A stretch of 36,628 bases of DNA, taken from the NCBI GenBank assembly GCA_964525945.1, contig CAZGKX010000021.1, positions 1 to 36,628 on the forward strand, read 5' to 3'. Both the position numbers and the translations under genes were made by a program. Below, piece by piece: positions 7,584 through 15,964 of the stretch. A model generated the notes under the pieces. The model was given only the letters and a program-made list of their open reading frames with translations, was not told where the DNA came from and did no database searches. Every line of letters starts with the position of its first letter. The first letter of the stretch is position 1. The DNA is from CAZGKX01 sp964525945. GTDB taxonomy: Bacteria; Pseudomonadota; Gammaproteobacteria; Legionellales; Legionellaceae.

Positions 7584-8474
7584 ATGGATTATAAAGATTA
7601 TTACGCAATCATGGGGCTTAAACAGGACGCCTCGCCAAGCGATATAAAAATGGCGTACCGTCGTTTGGCACGGAAATACCATCCGGACCTCAACAAAGAA
7701 CCCAAAGCAGAAGAGAAATTTAAAGAATTGGGTGAAGCTTATGATGTATTAAAAGACCCTGAAAAACGGAAAACGTACGATCAATACAAGCACAATTGGG
7801 AATTTAATCAGCAAGCCCGTTCCAGCCAACAGCGGCAAACGCATAACTGGCAAGATATGGCGGGCGATTATCAATACAGTCGCGATTTTTTTGAGTCTTT
7901 GTTTGGAGGAGCTTATCGCTCGCAACAAATGAATGGTGCCGATCTGCATGGCACCATCAGCATCAGTTTGGAAGACGCTTACAAAGGCATTGTTAAATCC
8001 ATTCAGTTGCCTGGTTCTTCGCAAATGGCCCCACCCGCACTCAATGTAAAAATTCCGGCGGGCATTAAATCCGGTCAGCAAATTCGTTTAGCAGGGCAGG
8101 GTGCAGAAAGTCTCACCGGAGGCACACGCGGGGATTTATATTTGACGGTGGACGTTGAAAAGCATCCCATTTATGATGTTTTAAACGATGATGTCTACGT
8201 GACATTGCCTGTCGCACCATGGGAAGTTGCGTTGGGCGCTACCGTAAAAGTACCCACATTGGGAGGAATGGTTGATCTAAAAATTCCACCCGGCTCTCAA
8301 GGGGGCCAACGCTTGCGTTTAAAACAACGAGGATTGTCTGGAGCAACCCCTGGCGATCAATACATTATTTTAAAAATTATTACTCCGCCGCCCACCAGCG
8401 AAGAAGCCAAATTATTGTATAAAAAAATGTCAGAGCAAATGCCATTTAATCCACGTGAAAAAATGGGGGTATAA
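7584..8474 (+). CDS. cbpA: Curved DNA-binding protein CbpA (DnaJ-type co-chaperone)
   Basis: A J-domain co-chaperone that stimulates DnaK and, in E. coli, also binds curved DNA in stationary phase. The N-terminal J domain (residues 4-70) holds the essential HPD at 33-35. There is no zinc-finger domain, which separates CbpA from DnaJ. The C-terminal substrate-binding domains follow: IPAGIKSGQQIRLAGQG, then LKIPPGSQGGQRLRLKQRGL. The 296-residue length is typical. The start follows GTAGGAC. The cbpM gene starts two bases after the stop, the known cbpAM pair. The position directly after phaC suggests joint stationary-phase expression; that link is inference. Confidence 0.94.
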   Translation: MDYKDYYAIMGLKQDASPSDIKMAYRRLARKYHPDLNKEPKAEEKFKELGEAYDVLKDPEKRKTYDQYKHNWEFNQQARSSQQRQTHNWQDMAGDYQYSRDFFESLFGGAYRSQQMNGADLHGTISISLEDAYKGIVKSIQLPGSSQMAPPALNVKIPAGIKSGQQIRLAGQGAESLTGGTRGDLYLTVDVEKHPIYDVLNDDVYVTLPVAPWEVALGATVKVPTLGGMVDLKIPPGSQGGQRLRLKQRGLSGATPGDQYIILKIITPPPTSEEAKLLYKKMSEQMPFNPREKMGV

Positions 8475-8476
8475 CC

Positions 8477-8794
8477 ATGTCAACCAAGATCATCAGCGCG
8501 GTGTTAATGGACGAGCATTCCACGCTTACCTACATTGAAGTGTGTGAGCAATACCATATCCCAGCAGAAGTGATGCAAGAGATGTTTGAACATGGATTTT
8601 TTGGTCAATCGCACCAAGCATTAACCTCGCTTCATTTTGACAGAGCCACATTGCAACGTCTTCAATCTGCCCACCGATTGCGCCAGGATTTAAACATCAA
8701 CACGCCCGGCGTTATTCTAGCCCTTGAATTGTTGGACGAATTGGAAAAAATGCGCCATGAATTGGCAATACTGCAGCGCTATATTCAGGATTGA
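8477..8794 (+). CDS. cbpM: CbpA modulator CbpM
   Basis: A 105-residue partner that binds the J domain of CbpA and blocks both its co-chaperone and DNA-binding activity. The sequence shows a MerR-like winged-helix region (LTYIEVCEQYHIPAEVMQEMFEHGFF) and a C-terminal helix LALELLDELEKMRHELAILQRYI of the kind that packs against CbpA. The length matches E. coli CbpM (about 101 residues). It starts two bases after cbpA, which indicates translational coupling. The overall pattern and context make the call secure although sequence identity to E. coli is modest. Confidence 0.88.
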   Translation: MSTKIISAVLMDEHSTLTYIEVCEQYHIPAEVMQEMFEHGFFGQSHQALTSLHFDRATLQRLQSAHRLRQDLNINTPGVILALELLDELEKMRHELAILQRYIQD

Positions 8795-8808
8795 CTTAGG
8801 AGAATGGG

Positions 8809-9204
8809 ATGGCACAAAAGCAAATGCGCGCACAGCTCAACAAGCACATGTATTGGCATTTATTGCGCAATCTGGTCATTGGTTTCATGCTGATTATTAT
8901 GGCGTTGGGTATTGGCATGCTGGGTTACCATGAATTTGAACACCTGTCCTGGTTAGATGCTTATTTAAATGCTGCCATGATCTTAGGTGGTATGGGGCAA
9001 GTGAACCCACTGCACACCGAGGCCGGTAAATTGTTTGCGGGGAGCTACGCGCTATTTAGTGGGCTGGCATTTATTGCCATAGTGGCGATCATGTTATCAC
9101 CGCTGGTGCATAAAATCTTTCGTAAAATTCACTTGGAAAATCCCGACGACTATGATGATAATGCTCCTGCATCAAAAAACTTAGTCGGACGTCGTTTTGA
9201 GTGA
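8809..9204 (+). CDS. Small membrane protein with two helices and a pore-loop-like segment
   Basis: A 131-residue protein with hydrophobic helices at about residues 19-40 and 82-104. A re-entrant-looking segment lies between them: AAMILGGMGQVNPLHTEAGK. The GMGxVxPLHTxAGKLFAxxYALFSGL pattern recurs in uncharacterised proteobacterial proteins and resembles two-TM ion channels (Ion_trans_2), but there is no canonical TVGYG filter. An AGGAG ribosome site lies in front of the ATG, 14 bases after cbpM, so it belongs to the phaC-cbpA-cbpM transcription unit. Its 3' end overlaps the convergent glycosyltransferase by 24 bases. The channel function is a guess from architecture. Confidence 0.72.
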   Translation: MAQKQMRAQLNKHMYWHLLRNLVIGFMLIIMALGIGMLGYHEFEHLSWLDAYLNAAMILGGMGQVNPLHTEAGKLFAGSYALFSGLAFIAIVAIMLSPLVHKIFRKIHLENPDDYDDNAPASKNLVGRRFE

Positions 9205-10248
9205 GTTGCGGAAAAATTTTCGTTTGGAAAAAATAATAGCATTTTGCATAAAAAAGCTAATGATGAACAAAAGAAATTCAGCAACTATTTTGCTGCAATA
9301 AATATTAAGCCCTAAATAAGAAAAGAACTGTAGCAATTTATAAGAAGACAGACCAATACAGCAGGCTAACGCCGCAAATTTAAGAGCTGCTAAAAAGGAA
9401 TTATTCTTGGCTTTGAACGTTATGCTTTTATTCATAAAAAAATTGAACGTTGCAGAAATCAACCGCGCCATTAGCATGGCTTTGCCCATGTCTTGCGTGG
9501 CATAGAAAACACTAAAAAAAAGAGTAAAATCAACGGAAAATGATAGAAAAGCTACACTGCAAAAACGAAGGAACACATAATATATCTTCAAGGAATCAAA
9601 GACAGGGTTAAAGTGCGAGCCTTTGTTGTCATTGATGTAGATGGTTTGAATCGGCGTTTGCAAAATAGGTATAGCCAACTTTTTGGCTATAAAAAACATT
9701 TCAAATTCAAATTCATAACGACTCGCTTTGCTGTTTATCAAGGATTTAATGAGCGCGGTAGGAATGCCTCGCAATCCTGACTGTGTGTCTTTGATCTGAT
9801 TTTTTGTGAATTGATTAAACAACAATCGTGTCAGGGTATTGCCCAAACGACTGCGCAGCGGCACATGGCGGTCGTTGATCGCCCTCACTCCCAGGTGCAG
9901 GTGAGAAGGGTGGTTTTCCATGATCCGACTGAGATTGATGATATCTGAAATAGCATGTTGGCCATCGGCATCCGCGGTGACAACACCCGGGCAATCGTCC
10001 TCAAAATGCGTGAGAAAATACTGCATGCCAGTTTTTAATGCGGCCCCTTTGCCCGCATTGACGGTGTGGTGCAAAACTGTGGTGTTTTTTGTGGTAAGTT
10101 GTTTAAAAATATCATCGCATTCAGGTTTTGAGCCATCGTTAATGATGATGCACTTTTGTTCAGGGCATTTTGCTTGGTGTGCTGCGATTAACTTGAACAG
10201 TTCTTCGTCAGGGTTGTAAGCTGGTATCATTAAAACAGGTGGTTGCAT
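9181..10248 (-). CDS. Glycosyltransferase family 2 fused to a GtrA-like membrane domain
   Basis: A 355-residue fusion. Residues 1-220 form a GT2 domain: PAYNPDEELFKLI at the start, INDGS (37-40), the metal-binding DAD at 93-95 (TADADGQH) and the acceptor-side motif DTQSGLRG. This resembles dolichol-phosphate-mannose synthase and GtrB/ArnC enzymes that load a sugar onto undecaprenyl phosphate. Residues 228-345 form a GtrA-type domain with four membrane helices and the typical NFFMNKSITFK turn; GtrA proteins are thought to flip polyprenyl-phosphate sugars. Joining both in one chain would couple synthesis and flipping. A polytopic GT-C-like protein is encoded divergently upstream and could be the user. 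The product sugar cannot be told. Confidence 0.87.
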   Translation of the reverse strand: MQPPVLMIPAYNPDEELFKLIAAHQAKCPEQKCIIINDGSKPECDDIFKQLTTKNTTVLHHTVNAGKGAALKTGMQYFLTHFEDDCPGVVTADADGQHAISDIINLSRIMENHPSHLHLGVRAINDRHVPLRSRLGNTLTRLLFNQFTKNQIKDTQSGLRGIPTALIKSLINSKASRYEFEFEMFFIAKKLAIPILQTPIQTIYINDNKGSHFNPVFDSLKIYYVFLRFCSVAFLSFSVDFTLFFSVFYATQDMGKAMLMARLISATFNFFMNKSITFKAKNNSFLAALKFAALACCIGLSSYKLLQFFSYLGLNIYCSKIVAEFLLFIISFFMQNAIIFSKRKFFRNSLKTTSD

Positions 10249-10378
10249 GAGGATTTAATTTAAGCAAAAAGAGGGTTATCATAGCAAAAATGCAGGCATT
10301 CGTTAAGTTTTATTATAAATTGAACGAATTGTCTGTTTTGCATGTTAAGCGAAGCATTAAATATCTAGCAAAAATTTT

Positions 10379-10462
10379 GTCATCCCCGCGAAGGCGGGGA
10401 TCTATCCCTGAGCAGGTATTGAGCCAATTTAGAAATGGATTCCCGCCTTCGCGGGAAAGACA
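10379..10462. repeat. Dispersed palindromic repeat in the 356-base gap between glycosyltransferase genes
   Basis: Two arms, GTCATCCCCGCGAAGGCGGGGA (trimmed here to GTCATCCCCGCGAAGGCGGG, from 10379) and TGGATTCCCGCCTTCGCGGG (from 10437), are inverted copies with a few mismatches. Each arm is itself a hairpin (CCCCGC-GAAG-GCGGGG; CCCGC-CTTC-GCGGG). The spacer is about 36 bases. CCCGCGAAGGCGGG palindromes are widespread in proteobacterial genomes as REP/MITE-like elements. The remainder of 10249-10604 shows no coding sequence. Confidence 0.8.
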
Positions 10463-10604
10463 GCTTTTTATAGATATTTACTGAACTCTGCTTATGAATT
10501 GCGGCTATCCCCCATTTTTTTTGCAATTTCCTTTTGTACACGAAAACTGTGATAATACGCGCCTCAAGGGTTTGCATTGCTTGTTGCGCGAGGATCATTT
10601 AAAA

Positions 10605-12245
10605 ATGAATGCCTTTTTTTTGTTAATTCCTATTTTAACCCTACCTGTTTTCAGTTTGTTGATGTCCTACTTCCTGCAACAAACGTTGGCTCCACTTTTT
10701 TTGACCACCACAGCCTTGATCGGTGTTTTAGAATTTTTGTTGGCCATTGCAGGGTATTTGCCGCAGGGCAATCGGCTGATTTTGGGCTTGGCTGGTATGG
10801 CATTGCTTTACCTAATATGGAAAGTAAGGCAAACCAAATTGGACACCAAAAAAATCCACACAATCCTGATTTATTTGTTGGGTGTGGGCTTTATCGCGTT
10901 GTTTGCTTGGGGGATGCGTTTTCGTAGCATTGATGATTATGCGTTTTGGGGCGTAATGAGTAAATATTTATTTACATTTAATCAACTGCCTAGCAATGAT
11001 CATTACATGTTTGCCAAATTTTTAACCTTCATTCCAGGCATGGGTTATTTTCATTATTTTTACTATTTTTCACAGGGTTTTTATTCCCAATACACCGGTT
11101 ACCTTGCGCAAGGCATCGTTTTACTGTCGGCATTGATGGTTTTATATGTTGCTGAACAGCCACGGATTTCACTGTTAAAAATGGCCATTGCATACGTTGT
11201 GTTGAGCATTGGTTTTGGCACTGTTTTTGCGAGAATGGAAGTGGATGCATACGTTGCAACTTATACTTTTGCCATCATGTGGATCATTGTCAATCGCTAT
11301 AAACACATGCTTTTGTTGGTTTCATTCCCCATTTTATTTCTTTCTCTGATCAAAGAAATAGGTTTGCTCTTCGCCCTCATGTGCCTTGTTTCGTTGTTTT
11401 TAACCATGGAAAAAACAAAGAAAAACATGCTCTGCATCAGTGGTTTAACGGGTGCCTTGTTGGGATTAAAATCGCTGTGGTTGGCGCATTGTCATTATTA
11501 CGGCTTCCATAGTTTCGCTCACGCTGTCACATTTGATGGCGTCAAATCGGCGTTGAATCCATTCAATGTGGATTTTCATGCTGCGCAATGGCTTTTTCTT
11601 AAAAGCGTGTTGTTGGAACGATTCGGACATATATTTATTCCCAACATTCTTTTGTATGCGGGTATTTTTTGGCTATGGCGACGTTTGGCATCGAACATGC
11701 AACCCACCCGTTACACCGATGCCAATCGATTACGGTGGGTGTTTGTCGGCACATTGTTTGTTTATTTGATCCTGCTTTATATATTGCAAGCCTTGGTGTT
11801 TGGTATGGGCCATGAGATTGATCATCTGCTCGATTTTCAACGTTATTACAACATGCTATTGATGCCATTTACTCTTTTTTCATTGCTCCTTCTTTTTCAA
11901 GAAAAGGGAATGGCTTATTGCGTCCACATTAAAACGCCATTGTCCATTGCAATTGTTGCGGTGGCTTTGATTTTTGTGGTCACTGGCAAAATTGAGCGAA
12001 CACGCCGCTATTATATGCCTGAAGTGATTTATCCTATGGTAGCTCAAGTGCAAAACGAATTACCCAATCATGCTCGATGGACCCTTTGTTTGCAAAATCC
12101 CCCTGCACCCAGCTACAAAATTGTGATGGCTTTGAGTTATTTTTTCATGCCCAATCCAGTGTTACTTGTTTCAAACACAAGCGTGTGCAACTATGTCATG
12201 CATTGGACAACAAACAAAACAATAACCTTATCCAATCCAGCATAA
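10605..12245 (+). CDS. Polytopic membrane protein, probable GT-C-type glycosyltransferase
   Basis: A 546-residue integral membrane protein with about 11-13 hydrophobic helices, starting MNAFFLLIPILTLPVFSLLM. After the third to fourth helix comes a loop with RSIDDYAFWG; a paired acidic motif in an early periplasmic loop is the mark of GT-C transferases that use lipid-linked sugars (PMT/ArnT-like), so this is the best guess. The last 60 residues look periplasmic (TLCLQNPPAPSYKIVMALSYFF). ATG 10605 follows GAGGA; an in-frame extension to 10494 begins inside the repeat flank and is unlikely. It is divergent from the GT2-GtrA gene, which could make its donor. It ends ten bases from dacB on the other strand. 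Confidence 0.62.
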   Translation: MNAFFLLIPILTLPVFSLLMSYFLQQTLAPLFLTTTALIGVLEFLLAIAGYLPQGNRLILGLAGMALLYLIWKVRQTKLDTKKIHTILIYLLGVGFIALFAWGMRFRSIDDYAFWGVMSKYLFTFNQLPSNDHYMFAKFLTFIPGMGYFHYFYYFSQGFYSQYTGYLAQGIVLLSALMVLYVAEQPRISLLKMAIAYVVLSIGFGTVFARMEVDAYVATYTFAIMWIIVNRYKHMLLLVSFPILFLSLIKEIGLLFALMCLVSLFLTMEKTKKNMLCISGLTGALLGLKSLWLAHCHYYGFHSFAHAVTFDGVKSALNPFNVDFHAAQWLFLKSVLLERFGHIFIPNILLYAGIFWLWRRLASNMQPTRYTDANRLRWVFVGTLFVYLILLYILQALVFGMGHEIDHLLDFQRYYNMLLMPFTLFSLLLLFQEKGMAYCVHIKTPLSIAIVAVALIFVVTGKIERTRRYYMPEVIYPMVAQVQNELPNHARWTLCLQNPPAPSYKIVMALSYFFMPNPVLLVSNTSVCNYVMHWTTNKTITLSNPA

Positions 12246-12255
12246 TTTTTCAGAA

Positions 12256-14052
12256 TTAACCCACGGCGTCACACAAGGTCCAGGTTCTTACATTGTCTTG
12301 GCTCATGGTATGCACCCACAACAGTTGCATTTGATTTGTTTTGTTGGGTGAGGAACGACTATGCAATGCGATTGCGAAAGGGAATTTTTTGCGGGCGTTT
12401 TGCAATATATTCCACACTTGATTGACATCAGCACCATGATCCACAAGGATGAGTTGATCACCACGGAATATCACCGACACCGGCTGGTTTTTTAAAGATT
12501 GTTTCAAGGTGTATTCCAACCGTCGCCATTTTGCTTGCTGGTAATGTTGTTTTTCAATTTGCGATGGTTGTTGTTGAAATGCAACGCGGGCGTGTGGATT
12601 GGCTGGAAATGCAAACCGTTTATCGTCGGGTTTCTGCCGTAAAAAGAAATCGCACAAGGTGTCTACCAAGCTGCGGTATTGCCCTGAAATGGAGGGCGGG
12701 GTGCCAGGCAGGGTATTGATGTAAATGGCAAAGGCCAATGTGTGTGCATTGGCGGTGTATAAATACCCAGAAAGGCTCATGATGCCTGTCATTGAGCCTG
12801 TTTTGGCACGGATCAAGCCTTGTTGTGTTGGTTTTTTTAATCGACGTTGTAAGGTCCCATCTTGCCCTGCAACAGGCAAAGCGGCAATGTATTCATAAGC
12901 CAGTGGAAAACGATTGTGCAAGTATTGCAATAAATGAATCGTTTGTTCGGCCGTCACTAAATCTTGGCGTGATAAACCAGAGCCATCAATGAGTATTGCA
13001 TTTTGTAAATTAATGCCCGTTTGTTGTTGCAAGAAATTTTTCACAACCGGTTGTGCTTGTTGCCAATCCAAGGGCGCGCCACCGTGCAATCGTGCTGCGG
13101 CATGCAAGTACATGCTATCGGCATATAAATTATCAGAAGGTTTTAAGGTGTCTGCCATTAATTGTGTGATGGGTTTGGACGCATGCGTCGCGATCAACAA
13201 CGTGTTGGCAGGAAGTGTGCCCAACACCACTGCGCCATTAAACGCAATGTGCATGTTGGCTAATTTTATTTTTATCATGTCTTGGCTGTAACGCAATGGG
13301 TTGCGAATAGCGATGCGTTGTTGAAACGCCGATTGCCCGACCCGTACGCAACCGCGTACATTTAAATTGTTTTCACCGTCCATTTTAAAATCAATGCCAC
13401 AACTGGCATTGCTGGCTGCTGTTTTGACTTGGTTGTTGATTTTTATACTGTTGAGTGGTGCATCCAGTTCCACCAAAGCGGGTTCACCCACTCGGTAAGC
13501 AGGGTTAACGGTCAGCATCACCCGATTTTCATCCAACATCACGGGGGACAGCGGTGCTCCATAACTGTACGTCAGGTCTTTTGCGACAATTCCGGGTGCG
13601 TACGCATTCACGCCATTATGGGTGCTGACCAGCACCACATTGCCTTGAATGCGAGTAATGCCCCAAGTCGAGAGTTGGGACAACAACGCATTCAAATGTT
13701 CTTCTGTGAACGAAGGGTCGCCTGGCAAATACAAATACAATGAGCCTTGCAGCGTACCTTGCGTCAAGGTGTTGGCATCGGTGCTCAACTTACTTTGAAA
13801 TCGATAATCTGGGCCTAAAACCAGCAGTGCCGCTGCTTCTGAAAATAATTTCATGTTGCTGGCCGGTGTGAATGTTTTGGTGGCATTGCGTTGATAAAGT
13901 GTTTCACCGGTGTTCAAGTCAACGACTTCAATCCCCATGTTTATTTTGGGATCCACTTGATTGATAATGGTGTCCACTGATTTTTGTAGATTGGTGGCTA
14001 GCACCGCCGTACAAACAAAGCATGACAATAAACCTGGTAAAATCCGTTTCAT
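12256..14052 (-). CDS. dacB: D-alanyl-D-alanine carboxypeptidase/endopeptidase (PBP4 type) with C-terminal extension
   Basis: A periplasmic penicillin-binding protein of peptidase family S13 that trims or cleaves peptidoglycan cross-links. The signal peptide is MKRILPGLLSCFVCTAVLA. The three active-site motifs are present: SxxK as SNMK (Ser65, Lys68), SxN as SDN (306-308) and KTG (417-419). The family normally ends near residue 475; here about 120 further residues follow (from RQKPDDKRFAF), containing VIFRGDQLILVDHGADVNQVWNIL, which I do not recognise. The ATG at 14052 has AAGGG upstream; a TTG at 14091 would overlap the parB stop and place 13 charged residues before the signal peptide, so it is rejected. 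It is downstream of parB and probably cotranscribed. Confidence 0.92.
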   Translation of the reverse strand: MKRILPGLLSCFVCTAVLATNLQKSVDTIINQVDPKINMGIEVVDLNTGETLYQRNATKTFTPASNMKLFSEAAALLVLGPDYRFQSKLSTDANTLTQGTLQGSLYLYLPGDPSFTEEHLNALLSQLSTWGITRIQGNVVLVSTHNGVNAYAPGIVAKDLTYSYGAPLSPVMLDENRVMLTVNPAYRVGEPALVELDAPLNSIKINNQVKTAASNASCGIDFKMDGENNLNVRGCVRVGQSAFQQRIAIRNPLRYSQDMIKIKLANMHIAFNGAVVLGTLPANTLLIATHASKPITQLMADTLKPSDNLYADSMYLHAAARLHGGAPLDWQQAQPVVKNFLQQQTGINLQNAILIDGSGLSRQDLVTAEQTIHLLQYLHNRFPLAYEYIAALPVAGQDGTLQRRLKKPTQQGLIRAKTGSMTGIMSLSGYLYTANAHTLAFAIYINTLPGTPPSISGQYRSLVDTLCDFFLRQKPDDKRFAFPANPHARVAFQQQPSQIEKQHYQQAKWRRLEYTLKQSLKNQPVSVIFRGDQLILVDHGADVNQVWNILQNARKKFPFAIALHSRSSPNKTNQMQLLWVHTMSQDNVRTWTLCDAVG

Positions 14053-14087
14053 CGATAAAACCCTTTTTGCTAAATCATTTAATTTGC

Positions 14088-14895
14088 TCAATCATAACGT
14101 AACCCCATTCTCTCTAGAAGGCCTGAGAGGGTATCATTGTCAAAAAATTTTATTTTTAACCATCCACTTTGGGTTGCGTCGCTGCTAATTTCAACCGGGG
14201 CACCGAGTTGTTCGGCCAATTGTGTTTGTAAGTTTAGGCGATCACAATGGGGTGGGGGAATGGTTGTATTTATTTTACTCGCTCGTACTTCCTCTTCCAA
14301 ACGTCTGACCGACCATTGATGGTGCATGCAATTTTGAGCGAGCGTTGTTTGTTGTTCCGTTGGTAGGCCTACGAGCATGCGTGCATGACCTAATGTGAGC
14401 TGTTGATTTCTTAATTGCGTTTGCACAAATTCCCCCAACGTTAACAACCGTAACAAGTTGGCGACATGGCTGCGGGATTTGCCCACCAGCAAGGCAATTT
14501 CAATTTGGGTAAAATGAAACTCATGGATCAAGCGTTGGTAGCCGCTTGCCTCTTCAATGAGATTGAGCTGTTCACGTTGAATATTCTCAACCAATGCCAC
14601 AGCAGCTGCTTGTTTATCGCTGTAATCACCGATTAGACAAGAAACGTCCACCCAACCTAACAGCAAACAAGCCCGCCATCTCCGTTCTCCGGCCACGATT
14701 TCGTAGTGTTTGGGAGACACTTCGCGCACAATCAATGGCTCAATAAGACCTTGATTTTTAATGGATTGTGCTAGTTCATTTAAGCTTGCTGAGTCAAAAT
14801 GCGTGCGTGGTTGATAACGGCCTGGGTGCAGCCATTNNNNNNNNNNGCCATTCAATGGGCAGTGATTTTAAGTGAGTGGGCATAGGTTTGCTCAT
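14088..14895 (-). CDS. parB: ParB/Spo0J-family partition protein, interrupted by an apparently spurious N gap
   Basis: A chromosome or plasmid partition CTPase that loads at parS sites and slides on DNA. It shows the CTP-binding ParB motifs (QPRTHFD, LIVRE, GERRWRA), then ENIQREQLNLIEEASGYQRLI and the HTH FTQIEIALLVGKSRSHVANLLRLL. A C-terminal dimerisation segment ends LLERMGLRYD. The ten N fall in residue 16. Bases before and after the N share AATGGC; merging them gives LKSLPIEWLHPGRYQPR, a normal ParB start, and puts both halves in one frame (263 residues). No parA adjoins it; dacB follows. No canonical parS was seen. It lies 1.1 kb from a DnaA-box cluster. Confidence 0.9.
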
Positions 14896-15005
14896 GGTAA
14901 AAGTATAAATTAAGCAATTATAAAATTATAGTTTTTTCTCTGTTTATAAATCTCCGTAGTGTGCAATATATGTACATATTGTGGGAGTTATATAATGGGT
15001 ACATT

Positions 15006-15914
15006 ATGTTAGATAAAATTGAACATGAGCATTGGTCTCAAAACTGCATAAAATTTTTTAACATGTGTTTTGCTGATCAAGACGTGATGGCCGAGGCATT
15101 TAATACGCGGGGGTCGCTGCTGGTGAATAGACAAATTGTTGACTTTACCTCAGAAACTATTGGCGAAGCTTTGAATGCGATTGACTGTGGTGATCAATCC
15201 ATCTATTCCATAAAAGATCCCGATCGATATGATAATCTGTTGCGAGAAATGGGAATTGATACGTCGGATATGAGCACCGTAGACAAATTAAAATATGAAG
15301 CAGCTACCTTTTATGCTCTAAGGTATGCGGGGCACCATGAATATTTTTCAATCCGTCAACTGGAGCTGCTCGAGGTTCCGTATGACCACCCTGATTATGA
15401 CAAGGCTGCTAAGGACATGGAAAATGTGATAACAATGAGCAATACCTATCAAGAAAATTTTTATCCCACATTTAAACGTCAGATAGAACGGTTGGAAGAT
15501 TTAAAAATGGATGCTGAATCTGGGCTGGACGATTTCACGACCATGTTAAACGCGGTTAAATCCGGGCTAGATGATGCTAGTCTAGAGGTCGCGAAATATT
15601 GCTTAGAAACAGCCGATGCTTTAGCCGAGCGTGTTAAAGTGGGACCCGCAAAAAAATTAAGCTTGGCGTTAAGGGCTTTTGCTGGGGCACTATTCATCGC
15701 AGCAGGTTTAGGTCTAGCCGTTGGAACGATGGGCACTTTTTCGCCTTTCGGCGCCTTATTAATATATGTTGGAGCATCGATCGCTGCTACCACCGGCGTA
15801 GGTGTTGTGGCTCAGCGTAAATATCAATTTTGGAAATGTGAAATGGCACAATTGAATGTTGAGGAGAAGCTTGAAGAATTAAAAGACAGTCAAAATAAAG
15901 GTCTAGCCCAGTGA
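15006..15914 (+). CDS. Unknown protein with two C-terminal membrane helices
   Basis: I do not recognise this 302-residue protein. The first 215 residues are soluble and acidic with predicted helices (DKLKYEAATFYALRY; FKRQIERLEDLKMDAESGLDD). Two strongly hydrophobic helices follow at about 222-245 and 250-275, with the short loop GTMGTFSP between them. The tail is charged and coiled-coil-like (AQLNVEEKLEELKDSQNKG). There is no N-terminal signal. A soluble body with a paired C-terminal hairpin helix occurs in many Legionella and Coxiella orphan or effector proteins, which is suggestive only. The start is uncertain: ATG 15006 with a weak GGGT, or 14970/14961 without a ribosome site. It is divergent from parB across an AT-rich region. 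Confidence 0.6.
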   Translation: MLDKIEHEHWSQNCIKFFNMCFADQDVMAEAFNTRGSLLVNRQIVDFTSETIGEALNAIDCGDQSIYSIKDPDRYDNLLREMGIDTSDMSTVDKLKYEAATFYALRYAGHHEYFSIRQLELLEVPYDHPDYDKAAKDMENVITMSNTYQENFYPTFKRQIERLEDLKMDAESGLDDFTTMLNAVKSGLDDASLEVAKYCLETADALAERVKVGPAKKLSLALRAFAGALFIAAGLGLAVGTMGTFSPFGALLIYVGASIAATTGVGVVAQRKYQFWKCEMAQLNVEEKLEELKDSQNKGLAQ

Positions 15915-15964
15915 ATTTAAATAAAATAAAACATTTCCGTTTCCTTAACAAACTGCACACAAGG

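Noticed and set aside
10494..10604. 37-residue extension of the GT-C-like protein
   Set aside because: It begins next to the palindromic repeat and is not hydrophobic; ATG 10605 has GAGGA upstream and starts a membrane helix.
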